Notes: generated by a model not told the origin, from the sequence alone. A stretch of DNA of 9,419 nt from RGIG1681 sp045648025 (GCA_045648025.1 JAZRNH010000011.1:1-9419); one strand, 5' to 3'; shown: positions 1-7,418, counted from the first letter of the stretch. Program-made: numbers and translations.

Positions 1-150
1 GTCTATGGCGAAATTCCTTATTTAAAACAAAACAGCAATTTAATTGTTGTTGCTAAAGATAGTATTGTTAATAATACTTTCGCTGAAATTAAAGATGACT
101 TTAAAAAACTCATTGAAAAGGCAGATTTGCTTAATGAAAAAAGTTTTTAA
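1..150 (+). CDS. rnpA: Ribonuclease P protein component, C-terminal fragment
   Basis: Frame 1 is open from the window edge to TAA at 148-150, giving the last 49 residues of a protein whose start lies upstream. RnpA binds the catalytic RNA of RNase P and helps it mature the 5' ends of tRNAs. The fragment reads like the end of RnpA: a hydrophobic strand with NLIVVAKDS, then an acidic/basic helix (EIKDDFKKLIEKADLL) matching the family's final helix. The catalytic-core RNR motif would be upstream and cannot be checked. The main support is position: the gene immediately precedes yidD, yidC and jag, the canonical Bacillota order. Its last 17 nt overlap the start of yidD, so the two are very likely translationally coupled. 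Confidence 0.88.
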   Translation, partial: VYGEIPYLKQNSNLIVVAKDSIVNNTFAEIKDDFKKLIEKADLLNEKSF

Positions 151-409
151 ATTTATTTTAAATATACCAAAATATGTGGCAATTTCTTTAGTTGCTATAT
201 ACAAATTTTGCATCTCACCGTTTATTCCCCACGCATGCAAATTCACACCAACTTGCTCGGTGTATTCGAGCAATTGTTTTGCTGAGTGGGGCTTTTTTGT
301 TGGTTTGAAACTTACTGCAAAAAGGCTTGTCAGGTGCAATCCAAAAGCAAAAGGAGGAACAGACCCTGTTCCTATCAATCCAAAAAAGAAATATAAATAT
401 TTTATGTAA
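134..409 (+). CDS. yidD: Membrane protein insertion efficiency factor YidD
   Basis: A 91-residue protein of the YidD (Haemolytic/UPF0161) family, a small membrane-associated factor thought to assist YidC in inserting membrane proteins. The family signature is complete: an amphipathic N-terminal helix, IYKFCISPF, the cysteine motif CKFTPTCSVYS, a second segment with GLKLTAKRLVRCNP, and the GGTDPVP ending. The start at 134 is chosen because it gives MKKVFKF, the usual N-terminus, and the family's usual length. The frame stays open upstream to another ATG at 44, but that would add 30 residues unlike the family and overlap rnpA by over 100 nt. A weak AAGG lies at 118-121. The gene overlaps rnpA by 17 nt, and its stop codon overlaps the yidC ribosome binding site. 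Confidence 0.95.
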   Translation: MKKVFKFILNIPKYVAISLVAIYKFCISPFIPHACKFTPTCSVYSSNCFAEWGFFVGLKLTAKRLVRCNPKAKGGTDPVPINPKKKYKYFM

Positions 410-418
410 GGAGTCAGT

Positions 419-1591
419 ATGAATATTTTTTCAATTATTTCCGCTGTTTCTGCACCACACGACCTTTGGACAATTTTAATCAACTGGATGCAAGGAGCAA
501 TTGGAAACTATGGTTGGACAATTTTGCTTTTTACCATTTTGGTAAAACTCATTATGTCACCACTTGATTTTATGGTTAAATACCAAACCAAAAAACAAAC
601 ACTTATTCAAAAAAAGTGTTCACCACAAATTGCTAAAATCAGAAAGAAATTCGGAGCAAATCAACAACAAGTTAGAATTCAAACCCAAGCAATCTATCAA
701 AGAGAAGGTTTAAAGATGGGTTCTGGTTGTATCTTTATGCTTCTTAATATGATTTTAACAATGGTTGTGTTCTTCACACTCTTTAGTTCGCTTAGAAAAG
801 TTTCTGCTTATGAAACAATTCACCAATACGAAGAAATTGAACAAACCTATGATGCAACATATATTTCAAGTATAAGAGAACTCACTGGTGACGAAACACT
901 TGTTGATGAAGCGGCTGTTAATGTGTTTTTAGGAAACCTTGACAGCAACAATCCAGACCATGACCAATATTTTGTATATGCAGAAACCGCAACAAAAACT
1001 GCTGCTAATGCCGCTGTTGAAAAATGGAACACTCTTAAAGATAATTGGCTCTGGGTTGACAACATTTGGGTTGCCGATGCAACAACTTCCCCACTTCCAA
1101 CTTATGACGGTCTTGTATCAACTGCAAAAACTGGTGGATATAAAAAATATGTAGAAGAAAACATTGATAAAGAAAAATATACAGCAATTTCTTCATACAT
1201 TACAACTCATGCTGAAAGATCAAAAAATGGTTACTTTATCCTTCCAATTATGGTTGGTCTTTTAACCTTTTTATCTCAATGGGTTACAGATCTTCACAAC
1301 AAACTTAAAAACAAAAAAGCACAAACACTTGCAAAGGTTTCAGACCAAGCCGCTGGAACAATGAAAATGATGAAAATCATTATGCCACTCATTATGGTTA
1401 TGTTTGCATTTACATCATCAACCAGCTTCGGAATATATCTTCTTGCAAGTTCAATCGCAGCACTTGCATTTGGTGAAATAATTACACTTATCATCAACAA
1501 ACTCACCAAAAGAAAACAAGCAGAAGTTGAAGAAGTTCTTGAAAAAGAAGCAAATAGAATGATTAAAAAAGGTATGTTACAGGAGAAATAG
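419..1591 (+). CDS. yidC: YidC/Oxa1-family membrane protein insertase with an enlarged extracytoplasmic loop
   Basis: The 390-residue protein inserts membrane proteins into the cytoplasmic membrane, alone or with SecYEG. The YidC core is recognisable: a first core membrane segment (about residues 33-51), a cytoplasmic hairpin with SPQIAKIRKKFG (68-79), a second segment after GSGC (about 103-125), a third at about 272-291, and a final hydrophobic block at about 320-360. A lysine- and glutamate-rich tail follows, of the kind that contacts ribosomes. The position of the conserved groove arginine is Lys43. Between the second and third segments lie about 140 residues, where Gram-positive homologues usually have a short loop; the end of this block (WLWVDNIWVAD) resembles the usual WIxDL region. 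No lipoprotein cysteine is visible near the N-terminus. AAGGAG at 408-413 overlaps the yidD stop and sits 5 nt before the ATG. Confidence 0.96.
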   Translation: MNIFSIISAVSAPHDLWTILINWMQGAIGNYGWTILLFTILVKLIMSPLDFMVKYQTKKQTLIQKKCSPQIAKIRKKFGANQQQVRIQTQAIYQREGLKMGSGCIFMLLNMILTMVVFFTLFSSLRKVSAYETIHQYEEIEQTYDATYISSIRELTGDETLVDEAAVNVFLGNLDSNNPDHDQYFVYAETATKTAANAAVEKWNTLKDNWLWVDNIWVADATTSPLPTYDGLVSTAKTGGYKKYVEENIDKEKYTAISSYITTHAERSKNGYFILPIMVGLLTFLSQWVTDLHNKLKNKKAQTLAKVSDQAAGTMKMMKIIMPLIMVMFAFTSSTSFGIYLLASSIAALAFGEIITLIINKLTKRKQAEVEEVLEKEANRMIKKGMLQEK

Positions 1592-1595
1592 ACAA

Positions 1596-2318
1596 ATGAA
1601 AAGCATTGAAACACAAGGAAAAACCACCGACCAAGCAATTGAAATTGGTCTTTACAAACTCGGAGTTACCAGAGATGAAGTTAATATTGAAATTTTAGAA
1701 CAAGCTGGTCTTTTTAACAAAGCAAGAGTTAGAATTTCAATCAACACATCTTCACCAGAAGAAGCTGTTGTTAAAGAGCTTATTGAAAAACTTATTGGCC
1801 TTATGGGTCTTGAACTTAATGTTTATGTTGAAGAAAGAGAAAGCGATTTCTTTGTTAATGTAACAGGTGAAGATTCTGCTCTCTTTATTGGAAAGAGAGG
1901 CGACTCAATTGAAGAATTCCAAATTATTGCAAATGCAATTTACAACAATGGAAAATCAAGAGAAGAATCAAAGAGAATCACTGTTGACAGCAACAACTAT
2001 GCAAAAAAGAGACAAGAAATTCTCACCAACCTTGCAAAAAGAACTGCTGGAAAAGTTATCAGAGAACACAAAGAATTTAAGTTTGAAGCTATGAATTCTT
2101 ATGAAAGAAGAATCATTCACTCTGCTCTTGCTGACCATGATAAAGTTATCACAGAAAGCTATGGAAACGAACCAAACAGATATGTTATGGTTAAACTCAA
2201 AACAAACATTTCTAGACCAAAAAATCTTGATGAAACAAATGATTACTTTGAAGATGAAACAATCAAAGAACTTCCTATTGAAAAGAAAGATACTGAACTT
2301 AGAAGTGATGACAACTAA
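1596..2318 (+). CDS. khpB: RNA-binding protein Jag/KhpB (Jag-N, KH and R3H domains)
   Basis: The 240-residue cytoplasmic RNA-binding protein belongs to the Jag/SpoIIIJ-associated family; in several Bacillota KhpB pairs with KhpA and influences cell division and elongation. Three domains are visible in order. The Jag-N domain covers residues 1 to about 50. A KH domain carries the GxxG loop as I98-G99-K100-R101-G102-D103. An R3H domain has YERRIIH at 169-175, so Arg171 and His175 form the R-x3-H signature, followed by SYGNEPNRYVMV. The acidic C-terminal tail of about 35 residues is unremarkable. AGGAGA at 1581-1586 lies inside the end of yidC, 9 nt before the ATG. The gene is last in its operon and is followed within 4 nt by a strong terminator. 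Co-location with yidC is the classic arrangement. Confidence 0.96.
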   Translation: MKSIETQGKTTDQAIEIGLYKLGVTRDEVNIEILEQAGLFNKARVRISINTSSPEEAVVKELIEKLIGLMGLELNVYVEERESDFFVNVTGEDSALFIGKRGDSIEEFQIIANAIYNNGKSREESKRITVDSNNYAKKRQEILTNLAKRTAGKVIREHKEFKFEAMNSYERRIIHSALADHDKVITESYGNEPNRYVMVKLKTNISRPKNLDETNDYFEDETIKELPIEKKDTELRSDDN

Positions 2319-2321
2319 TAA

Positions 2322-2351
2322 AAAAACACTTGGAAATTTCCAAGTGTTTTT
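2322..2351. terminator. Bidirectional intrinsic terminator between jag and the minus-strand gene
   Basis: A perfect 12-bp stem (2322-2333 with 2340-2351) closes a 6-nt loop. The arms begin with an A tract and end with a T tract, so each strand gives a hairpin followed by U residues. It lies 3 nt past the jag stop and 6 nt past the stop of the convergent gene, so it can end both transcripts. Confidence 0.93.
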
Positions 2352-2357
2352 ATTTTG

Positions 2358-2909
2358 TTAATTAACTTTTTTAACAGATATGTTTGACTTAAAGTCATTT
2401 GGATTTGACCTTTTGCTTTCAATCAATTCTCTTGTTTGTTCAAGCTCAATTTGAAAGTTGAAGGCAACTCTGTCTTTTTCTTCTTGATTCATTGGACCGG
2501 CATCTTTTAAATATTTATTATATCTAACCATAACATCTCTCATCAAGATTATCGGAAAAATGTCATACTCTAAAAATTTTCTACCAGACACTTTTTTAAG
2601 ATATTCAAAAGACTCTGCCCTTCTTTTTAAAATAACCTTTACATATGATTCAAGTGATTCATCTAAAACTGAATATGATGAACCTGCATACATTTCATCT
2701 GCAATAGTTTTTAAAAAAGCTGTGATTTTTTTAATTTGCTCAAAAACTGTTTCATCTTTAACATCATAAGGGTTAATATCTGAAACTCTTGCAATGTCTG
2801 CAATGGCAATCGGCTTTATTTGTTCTAATGATAAATCTAAATCAATAACATAAATATCAAAGTGACCATTTTGAATATCACTTTCTATAATTTCATCAAA
2901 ATTAACCAT
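2358..2909 (-). CDS. Hypothetical protein, 183 residues
   Basis: I do not recognise this protein. It looks soluble and cytoplasmic, with no signal peptide or membrane segment. The N-terminus starts MVNFDEIIESDIQNG and contains a short hydrophobic strand followed by acidic residues (FDIYVIDLDLS). The rest is mainly charged, probably helical sequence rich in Lys and Glu, with a basic tail. The start is well supported: the minus strand carries a G-rich Shine-Dalgarno-like stretch just upstream of the ATG (complement of 2915-2920), and a plausible promoter lies 29 nt further up. The gene is monocistronic, divergent from mnmE and convergent with jag. It interrupts the common jag-mnmE junction, so it may be lineage-specific. 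Codon use resembles its neighbours (AGA for Arg, frequent CTT for Leu), giving no sign of recent transfer. Confidence 0.8.
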   Translation of the reverse strand: MVNFDEIIESDIQNGHFDIYVIDLDLSLEQIKPIAIADIARVSDINPYDVKDETVFEQIKKITAFLKTIADEMYAGSSYSVLDESLESYVKVILKRRAESFEYLKKVSGRKFLEYDIFPIILMRDVMVRYNKYLKDAGPMNQEEKDRVAFNFQIELEQTRELIESKRSNPNDFKSNISVKKVN

Positions 2910-2937
2910 AATGGGTCCCCCATAATTTTCTAGTTTA

Positions 2938-2966
2938 ATTATAACATATAATTAACAATTTGATAA
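2938..2966 (-). promoter_or_regulatory. Promoter of the minus-strand hypothetical gene
   Basis: On the minus strand a perfect TATAAT (complement of 2938-2943) is preceded, after a 17-nt spacer, by TTATCA (complement of 2961-2966), a 4 of 6 match to the sigma-A -35 box. The predicted transcript would have a leader of about 20 nt that includes the G-rich ribosome binding site. Confidence 0.65.
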
Positions 2967-2973
2967 TCAAATT
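2957..2973. repeat. Perfect 17-bp inverted repeat over the -35 box
   Basis: AATTTGAT and ATCAAATT flank a single central A, forming a perfect palindrome with 8-bp arms. It completely covers the predicted -35 box (2961-2966) of the minus-strand gene, which is the position expected for a repressor operator. In such AT-rich DNA a chance origin is possible. Confidence 0.45.
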
Positions 2974-3015
2974 TTGCCGCTATATTATGAATTATTAAAA
3001 AATAACAAAAAATTA

Positions 3016-3043
3016 TTGAAAAATCTTTAAAAAGTGTTATAAT
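3016..3043 (+). promoter_or_regulatory. Extended -10 promoter of the mnmE operon
   Basis: TTGAAA at 3016-3021 (5 of 6), a 16-nt spacer and a perfect TATAAT at 3038-3043, with an extended -10 TG at 3035-3036. The -10 ends 7 nt before the mnmE ATG at 3051, so transcription should start at or within a base or two of the start codon. No Shine-Dalgarno is present. Confidence 0.8.
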
Positions 3044-3050
3044 TTGTGTT

Positions 3051-4406
3051 ATGGAAAATGTAAATCAAGAAACTATCGTTGCAATTTCAACCGGTTCAAG
3101 CTCTGGTGCAATCTCAATTGTTAGAATGTCAGGAAGCAAAGCCGTTTTTATTGCTGACCAAATTTTTAAAACAAAAAAGGACTTAAAACCTAGTGACTTA
3201 ACCCCAAGAATGCTCACTCTTGGCGAAGTTAAAACTGCTGCTTTCTCTGAACAAGCAATGGTTGTTGTGTTTAAAGCACCTCACACCTACACCGGTGAAG
3301 ACCTTGTTGAATTTCAATGTCATGGCGGAACTCAAATTGCAAATGGCATTATGAAAGAGTGCATTGCAAGGGGTGCAAGAATTGCAACCAATGGTGAATT
3401 TACAAAAAGAGCCTTCTTAAACGGAAAGATGACTCTTTCTTCTGCCGAAGGTATGATTGATATGATTACCGCTGAAAGCGATGCAGAAGTTAGAGCGGGA
3501 TTCAAACTTTTATCTGGAAACCTTAGCAAATTTGCATTTGACTCTGCAGATGAACTTACTGACATTTTGTCAGAAATTGAAGTTTCGTTTGATTATCCAG
3601 AAGAAACTATTGAATATATCACCAAGGCAACCGTTAAAGAAAGACTTCAAAAACTTTCTAATGATATTGCTGAAATTTTAAAAACTGCCAAAGCCGGAAG
3701 TTTAATCAAATCTGGAATTAATGTTTTGATTGTCGGAAGACCAAATGTTGGAAAATCTAGCCTATTGAACTTTTTGCTTCAAAAAGAAAGAGCAATCGTC
3801 ACTGATGTTGCCGGAACAACCAGAGACACCATTGAAGACAGCTTTTTGCTTGATGATGTAAAAGTTAACTTAATTGACACTGCCGGAATTCACGACACTG
3901 CCGACAAGGTTGAAAAAATTGGTGTTGACAAAGCAAAGAATTTAATCAAACAAGCAGACATTGTTCTCTTTTTGGTTGATTCTAGCAGAAAAATTTCAAA
4001 AGAAGATGAAGAAATTTATGACAGTATTCAAGATTCAAAATATATTGTTTTAAAAACCAAGTCTGACCTTGAAACAAAAAATGACAAACAATTTGAAAAT
4101 GAAATTTTAATCAGCACCGAAACTGGTTCTGGAATCGACGAACTCAAAGCTAAAATTTTGGAACTCACTCAAATTTCAAGCATTCCATCTGACTCAGTTG
4201 TAATCACTAATGAAAGACACAAATCTGCACTTCAAAGAGCAAAAGAAGCAATTGATTCTGCAGTTGAAAACATTTCTGAAGACACTCTTGATTTGGTTTC
4301 AATTGATATCAAATCAGCTTACTCTGCCATTGGTGAAATCACTGGAAACACTTCTAGCGAAGAAATCATTGATGCAATCTTCAAAAAATTCTGTTTAGGA
4401 AAATAA
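3051..4406 (+). CDS. mnmE: tRNA uridine-5-carboxymethylaminomethyl(34) synthesis GTPase MnmE
   Basis: The 451-residue GTPase, family-typical in length, works with MnmG to add carboxymethylaminomethyl or aminomethyl groups to U34 of tRNAs, using a folate-derived one-carbon unit. The N-terminal tetrahydrofolate-binding domain starts with TIVAISTGSSSGAISIVR. A helical domain follows, with the G domain inserted in it. G1 is GRPNVGKSS at 229-237, the K-loop/G2 region is GTTRD at 255-259, G3 is DTAGI at 276-280, and G4 is TKSD at 336-339. The protein ends with FCLGK, the conserved C-terminal cysteine motif (C-x-G-K). The start is fixed by the fit of the folate domain; there is no Shine-Dalgarno and the promoter abuts the ATG. 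It is the first gene of an operon running to 7392. Confidence 0.98.
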   Translation: MENVNQETIVAISTGSSSGAISIVRMSGSKAVFIADQIFKTKKDLKPSDLTPRMLTLGEVKTAAFSEQAMVVVFKAPHTYTGEDLVEFQCHGGTQIANGIMKECIARGARIATNGEFTKRAFLNGKMTLSSAEGMIDMITAESDAEVRAGFKLLSGNLSKFAFDSADELTDILSEIEVSFDYPEETIEYITKATVKERLQKLSNDIAEILKTAKAGSLIKSGINVLIVGRPNVGKSSLLNFLLQKERAIVTDVAGTTRDTIEDSFLLDDVKVNLIDTAGIHDTADKVEKIGVDKAKNLIKQADIVLFLVDSSRKISKEDEEIYDSIQDSKYIVLKTKSDLETKNDKQFENEILISTETGSGIDELKAKILELTQISSIPSDSVVITNERHKSALQRAKEAIDSAVENISEDTLDLVSIDIKSAYSAIGEITGNTSSEEIIDAIFKKFCLGK

Positions 4407-4409
4407 TTT

Positions 4410-4970
4410 ATGAAAAATTTTGATATTATGCCAATTGATATTATTGACGACAAGCTCCAAATTGAAGCTTGGGATTTGGCATTGTCAAAAACCAGTCTTT
4501 ATGACTCAATAAATCAATTTATTTTAGAAAACGGAACTATCAAAAACCTTGGCGAACTCATTGATATTAACTATGAAAAATACCCTATCGGAAAGCATGA
4601 AAGAAAACATTGTTTTGTTGCAAAATCTGACAAGGGCGAAATTTTGGGCTTTTTGATTATGACCGCCTTTGATTTAAACACTTCAAAGCCTGAACTTTTT
4701 ATTCAATATGTGGTTATCAATCCACTTTATCATCATCAAGGATATGGCATTGAAGTTTTAAATGAATTGTTTTCAAATTTCAAAAAACACATTGCTGTTA
4801 AACCAAAAAGCATTTTTGCTTATGTTCACAAAGATAATGAAGCAAGTAAAAAGTTGTTTAGTCACTTTGGATTCACTTTTAATGCTGTTCCAAAAACCGA
4901 CTATTTAACTGCTTCAACTGACGGAAAATCTTTAAAACAAAACCTTGAATCACAAAATCAAAAAATTTAG
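4410..4970 (+). CDS. GNAT-family N-acetyltransferase-like protein
   Basis: The 186-residue protein has a GNAT (acetyl-CoA-dependent N-acetyltransferase) fold. The beta4-alpha3 region is visible as IQYVVINPLYHHQGYG at 98-113, and the later motif as YVHKDNEASKKLFSHFGF at 138-155, where GNATs typically have N-x-x-A-x-x-x-Y/F-x-x-x-G-F. The pyrophosphate-binding loop Q/R-x-x-G-x-G/A reads Q110-G-Y-G113-I-E115, so the final small residue is replaced by Glu; acetyl-CoA binding should not be assumed. The first 60 residues are not diagnostic. It lies 3 nt after mnmE, with AGGA at 4397-4400 inside the mnmE end, and its TAG overlaps the mnmG ribosome binding site, so it is almost certainly cotranscribed and coupled with both. 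The substrate is unknown; a tRNA, ribosomal or small-molecule target would all fit. Confidence 0.85.
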   Translation: MKNFDIMPIDIIDDKLQIEAWDLALSKTSLYDSINQFILENGTIKNLGELIDINYEKYPIGKHERKHCFVAKSDKGEILGFLIMTAFDLNTSKPELFIQYVVINPLYHHQGYGIEVLNELFSNFKKHIAVKPKSIFAYVHKDNEASKKLFSHFGFTFNAVPKTDYLTASTDGKSLKQNLESQNQKI

Positions 4971-4978
4971 GAGCCAAT

Positions 4979-6895
4979 ATGACTAACCAAAATTATGATA
5001 TAACTGACTATGAAAAAAATATAGAAAACAAAGAGTATGCCATTGCAGATGGTGAATTTTTTGATGCCGTTGTTGTTGGTGCTGGTCATGCTGGTTGTGA
5101 AGCTTGTTTAGCTCTTGCAAGAACTGGTCAAAAAACTCTTATCATTAACCTTGTTAGAGACAATATTGCCTTTCTTCCTTGCAACCCAAGCATTGGCGGA
5201 ACTGCAAAAGGTCACATTGTTTGTGAAGTTGATGCACTTGGCGGACAAATGGGCATTGAAGCAGACAAAAACACTATTCAACTTCGAATGCTCAATATGG
5301 GAAAAGGTCCGGCTGTTCAAAGTTTAAGAGCACAAATTGACAAAACTGGTTATCACAGGTCAATGCAAAAAACTCTTGAAGACCAAGAAAACCTTTATAT
5401 TTATGACGGCGAATGCACAGAACTTGTTGTTGAAGATGGAAACCTCAAAGCTGTTAAAACTGCTGACGGAAAAACATTTTTCACAAAAGCTGTTGTGCTT
5501 ACCACTGGTGTTTATTTAAATGCAAGAACCATTACTGGTGAAATCATAAAAGACTCTGGCCCATCAGGATTCCCTTATGCAAAAGGCTTAACCAAATCAC
5601 TTATTGACATTGGTTTTGATGTTCTCAGATTTAAAACTGGAACCCCTCCAAGAGTTGATGGAAACACAATTGACTATTCAAAATTCACAGAACAAAAGGG
5701 TGATGAAAATATTCAAACATTTTCGTTCCTCACAAAAAAAGCAAACAAAAACATTAGGTCTTGTTGGCTTGGATACACTAGCCCTGAAACAAAAGATATC
5801 ATTATGAACAACTTAGACAAAGCACCAATGTATTCTGGTGTTATCACTGGTGAAGGTCCAAGATATTGCCCTTCAATTGAATCTAAGTTTGTTAGATTTT
5901 CAGATAAAGACAGACATCAAATTTTCTTAGAACCAGAAACCTTAGACGACAACACAATTTATATTCAAGGTATGAGCACCAGTATGCCAATGGATATTCA
6001 ACACAAAATGGTTGAATCTGTTGAAGGTATGGAAAACACAAAAATCTTAAAGTATGCCTATGCAATTGAATATGATTGCATTGACCCACTTAATTTATAC
6101 CCTACACTTGAATTTAAAAAAGTTAAAGGAATCTTCTGTGCTGGACAGATAAATGGAACATCTGGCTATGAAGAAGCTGCTGGTCAAGGCATTTTGGCTG
6201 GAATTAATGCTTCGCTTTATCTTCAAGGAAAAGAACAAATCATTTTGAAAAGAAATGAAGCCTATATTGGTGTTTTGGTTGACGACCTCACCACAAAAGG
6301 CACAAATGAACCTTACAGAATGATGACCAGCCGTGCAGAGTTTAGACTTATTTTAAGACAAGACAATGCCGACCAAAGACTCACCGAAATTGGAAGAAAA
6401 GTTGGACTTGTTGATGACAAAAGATATAATAAGTTCAAAAGAAAAATGAAACAAATCAAAAAACTTAAAGAAGAAATCAAGGCTATGGTTAAACCAACTG
6501 CTGAGCTTAAAGAGTTTTTGAAAACTGTTGACGAAAAGTTCCCAGAACACGGTGCTTCGGTCGAAAATTTAATCAAAAGACCTGCGGTTTCACTTATTGC
6601 TTTAAATAAGTCATTAAAACTTTTTAAAGGCTATTCAAGAGAGGTTTTGACCGCCGTTGATATTGACACCAAATATGCTGGATATCTTGCAAGACAGCAA
6701 GAACAAGTTGACCAAGCAAAAAAAGTTGAAGAAAAGAAGATTCCTGAAGGGTTTGACTTTATGAAACTTGAAGGTCTTAGACTTGAAGCAAGAGAAAAAC
6801 TCAATAAAATCAAACCACTCACTGTGGGTATGGCTAGTAGAATTTCGGGTGTTAGCCCTGCGGACATCACCGTGCTTTTAATGTATTTGAAATAA
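4979..6895 (+). CDS. mnmG: tRNA uridine-5-carboxymethylaminomethyl(34) synthesis enzyme MnmG
   Basis: The 638-residue FAD-dependent partner of MnmE in U34 modification. The Rossmann FAD loop is GAGHAGCEA from residue 34, followed by PCNPSIGGTAKGH with Cys68, the family loop CNPxIGG. The catalytic cysteine motif PRYCPSIE has Cys297, matching Cys277 of E. coli. Later blocks include GQINGTSGYEEAAGQG, the MTSRAEFRL segment, and the C-terminal helical domain ending ISGVSPADITVLLMYL, which contacts MnmE and tRNA. The N-terminus has about 25 extra residues, acidic and tyrosine-rich, before the first beta strand. The ATG at 4979 is supported by AGGAG at 4969-4973, 5 nt upstream and overlapping the stop of the preceding gene. 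Confidence 0.98.
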   Translation: MTNQNYDITDYEKNIENKEYAIADGEFFDAVVVGAGHAGCEACLALARTGQKTLIINLVRDNIAFLPCNPSIGGTAKGHIVCEVDALGGQMGIEADKNTIQLRMLNMGKGPAVQSLRAQIDKTGYHRSMQKTLEDQENLYIYDGECTELVVEDGNLKAVKTADGKTFFTKAVVLTTGVYLNARTITGEIIKDSGPSGFPYAKGLTKSLIDIGFDVLRFKTGTPPRVDGNTIDYSKFTEQKGDENIQTFSFLTKKANKNIRSCWLGYTSPETKDIIMNNLDKAPMYSGVITGEGPRYCPSIESKFVRFSDKDRHQIFLEPETLDDNTIYIQGMSTSMPMDIQHKMVESVEGMENTKILKYAYAIEYDCIDPLNLYPTLEFKKVKGIFCAGQINGTSGYEEAAGQGILAGINASLYLQGKEQIILKRNEAYIGVLVDDLTTKGTNEPYRMMTSRAEFRLILRQDNADQRLTEIGRKVGLVDDKRYNKFKRKMKQIKKLKEEIKAMVKPTAELKEFLKTVDEKFPEHGASVENLIKRPAVSLIALNKSLKLFKGYSREVLTAVDIDTKYAGYLARQQEQVDQAKKVEEKKIPEGFDFMKLEGLRLEAREKLNKIKPLTVGMASRISGVSPADITVLLMYLK

Positions 6896-6906
6896 GGAAA
6901 ATTTTT

Positions 6907-7392
6907 ATGAATAAAACAGAGTTAGAACAAATTAAACAAACATATAATGCTGCTGGATATTTTATGCTTTATGTTGATGAAGTTGGTTTTGAAACAAAGC
7001 TTGTTAAAAAACTTATGGACCACGACATTTACACCATAAATGACTTTGAAGAAAAGTTTATCAAAGAAACCTATCCAGAAACGGAAGAAAAAATTCAAGA
7101 AACAAAAGAATATTTGAAAGCAGTTATCAAAGATATTTCAAACGGCATACTTTCAGCTGATGACAAAAATTTTGACGAAATATTAGAAGCAGTTGGCGAA
7201 CTTTTAAAAACCGACAAACTTGCGATTTCAAAACTTCAAAAGCAACAATTTTCAAAACCAGAATTGTTGAAGACAATCGTTTCAAGATATTATGAAATCA
7301 ATGACAAAAACAACAAAACTGAAGTTGCAGCCTTTTTGAAATTCATTGACGAAAAACACACAGAATATAAAAACAGTTTAGAAACAAAATAA
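6907..7392 (+). CDS. Hypothetical protein, 161 residues, last gene of the mnmE operon
   Basis: I do not recognise this protein. It appears soluble, acidic and almost entirely helical, with no cysteine, signal peptide or membrane segment. The stretch LVKKLMDHDIYTINDFEEKF (about residues 32-51) has the rhythm of a helix-hairpin-helix element (L-x3-G/D-I-x-T-I-x-D-L/F), as in small nucleic-acid-binding or protein-interaction domains; this is a weak resemblance only. Most of the remainder is Lys/Glu-rich helix that could form coiled coil. AAGGA at 6894-6898 overlaps the mnmG stop and lies 8 nt before the ATG, so the gene is cotranscribed with mnmG. It occupies the place usually held by rsmG, but it has no methyltransferase glycine-rich motif and is not RsmG. 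Its stop overlaps the operon terminator. Confidence 0.82.
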   Translation: MNKTELEQIKQTYNAAGYFMLYVDEVGFETKLVKKLMDHDIYTINDFEEKFIKETYPETEEKIQETKEYLKAVIKDISNGILSADDKNFDEILEAVGELLKTDKLAISKLQKQQFSKPELLKTIVSRYYEINDKNNKTEVAAFLKFIDEKHTEYKNSLETK

Positions 7393-7418
7393 AAAGACCG
7401 CTTTTATGCGGTCTTTTT
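7391..7418. terminator. Bidirectional terminator of the mnmE operon and the XRE gene
   Basis: An 11-bp perfect stem (7391-7401 with 7408-7418, GC core GACCGC/GCGGTC) closes a 6-nt loop and runs into a T tract. The left arm is A-rich, so the hairpin also serves the minus strand. It overlaps the stop codons of both convergent genes (TAA at 7390-7392 and its minus-strand counterpart at 7418-7420). Confidence 0.95.

Noticed and set aside
44..133. Upstream in-frame ATG that would extend YidD by 30 residues
   Set aside because: The extra residues do not fit the family and would overlap rnpA by over 100 nt; the ATG at 134 gives the usual YidD N-terminus and length.
6907..7392. RsmG (16S rRNA methyltransferase) expected after mnmG
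   Set aside because: The protein has no glycine-rich SAM-binding motif, is shorter than RsmG and is helical and acidic; only the position matches.
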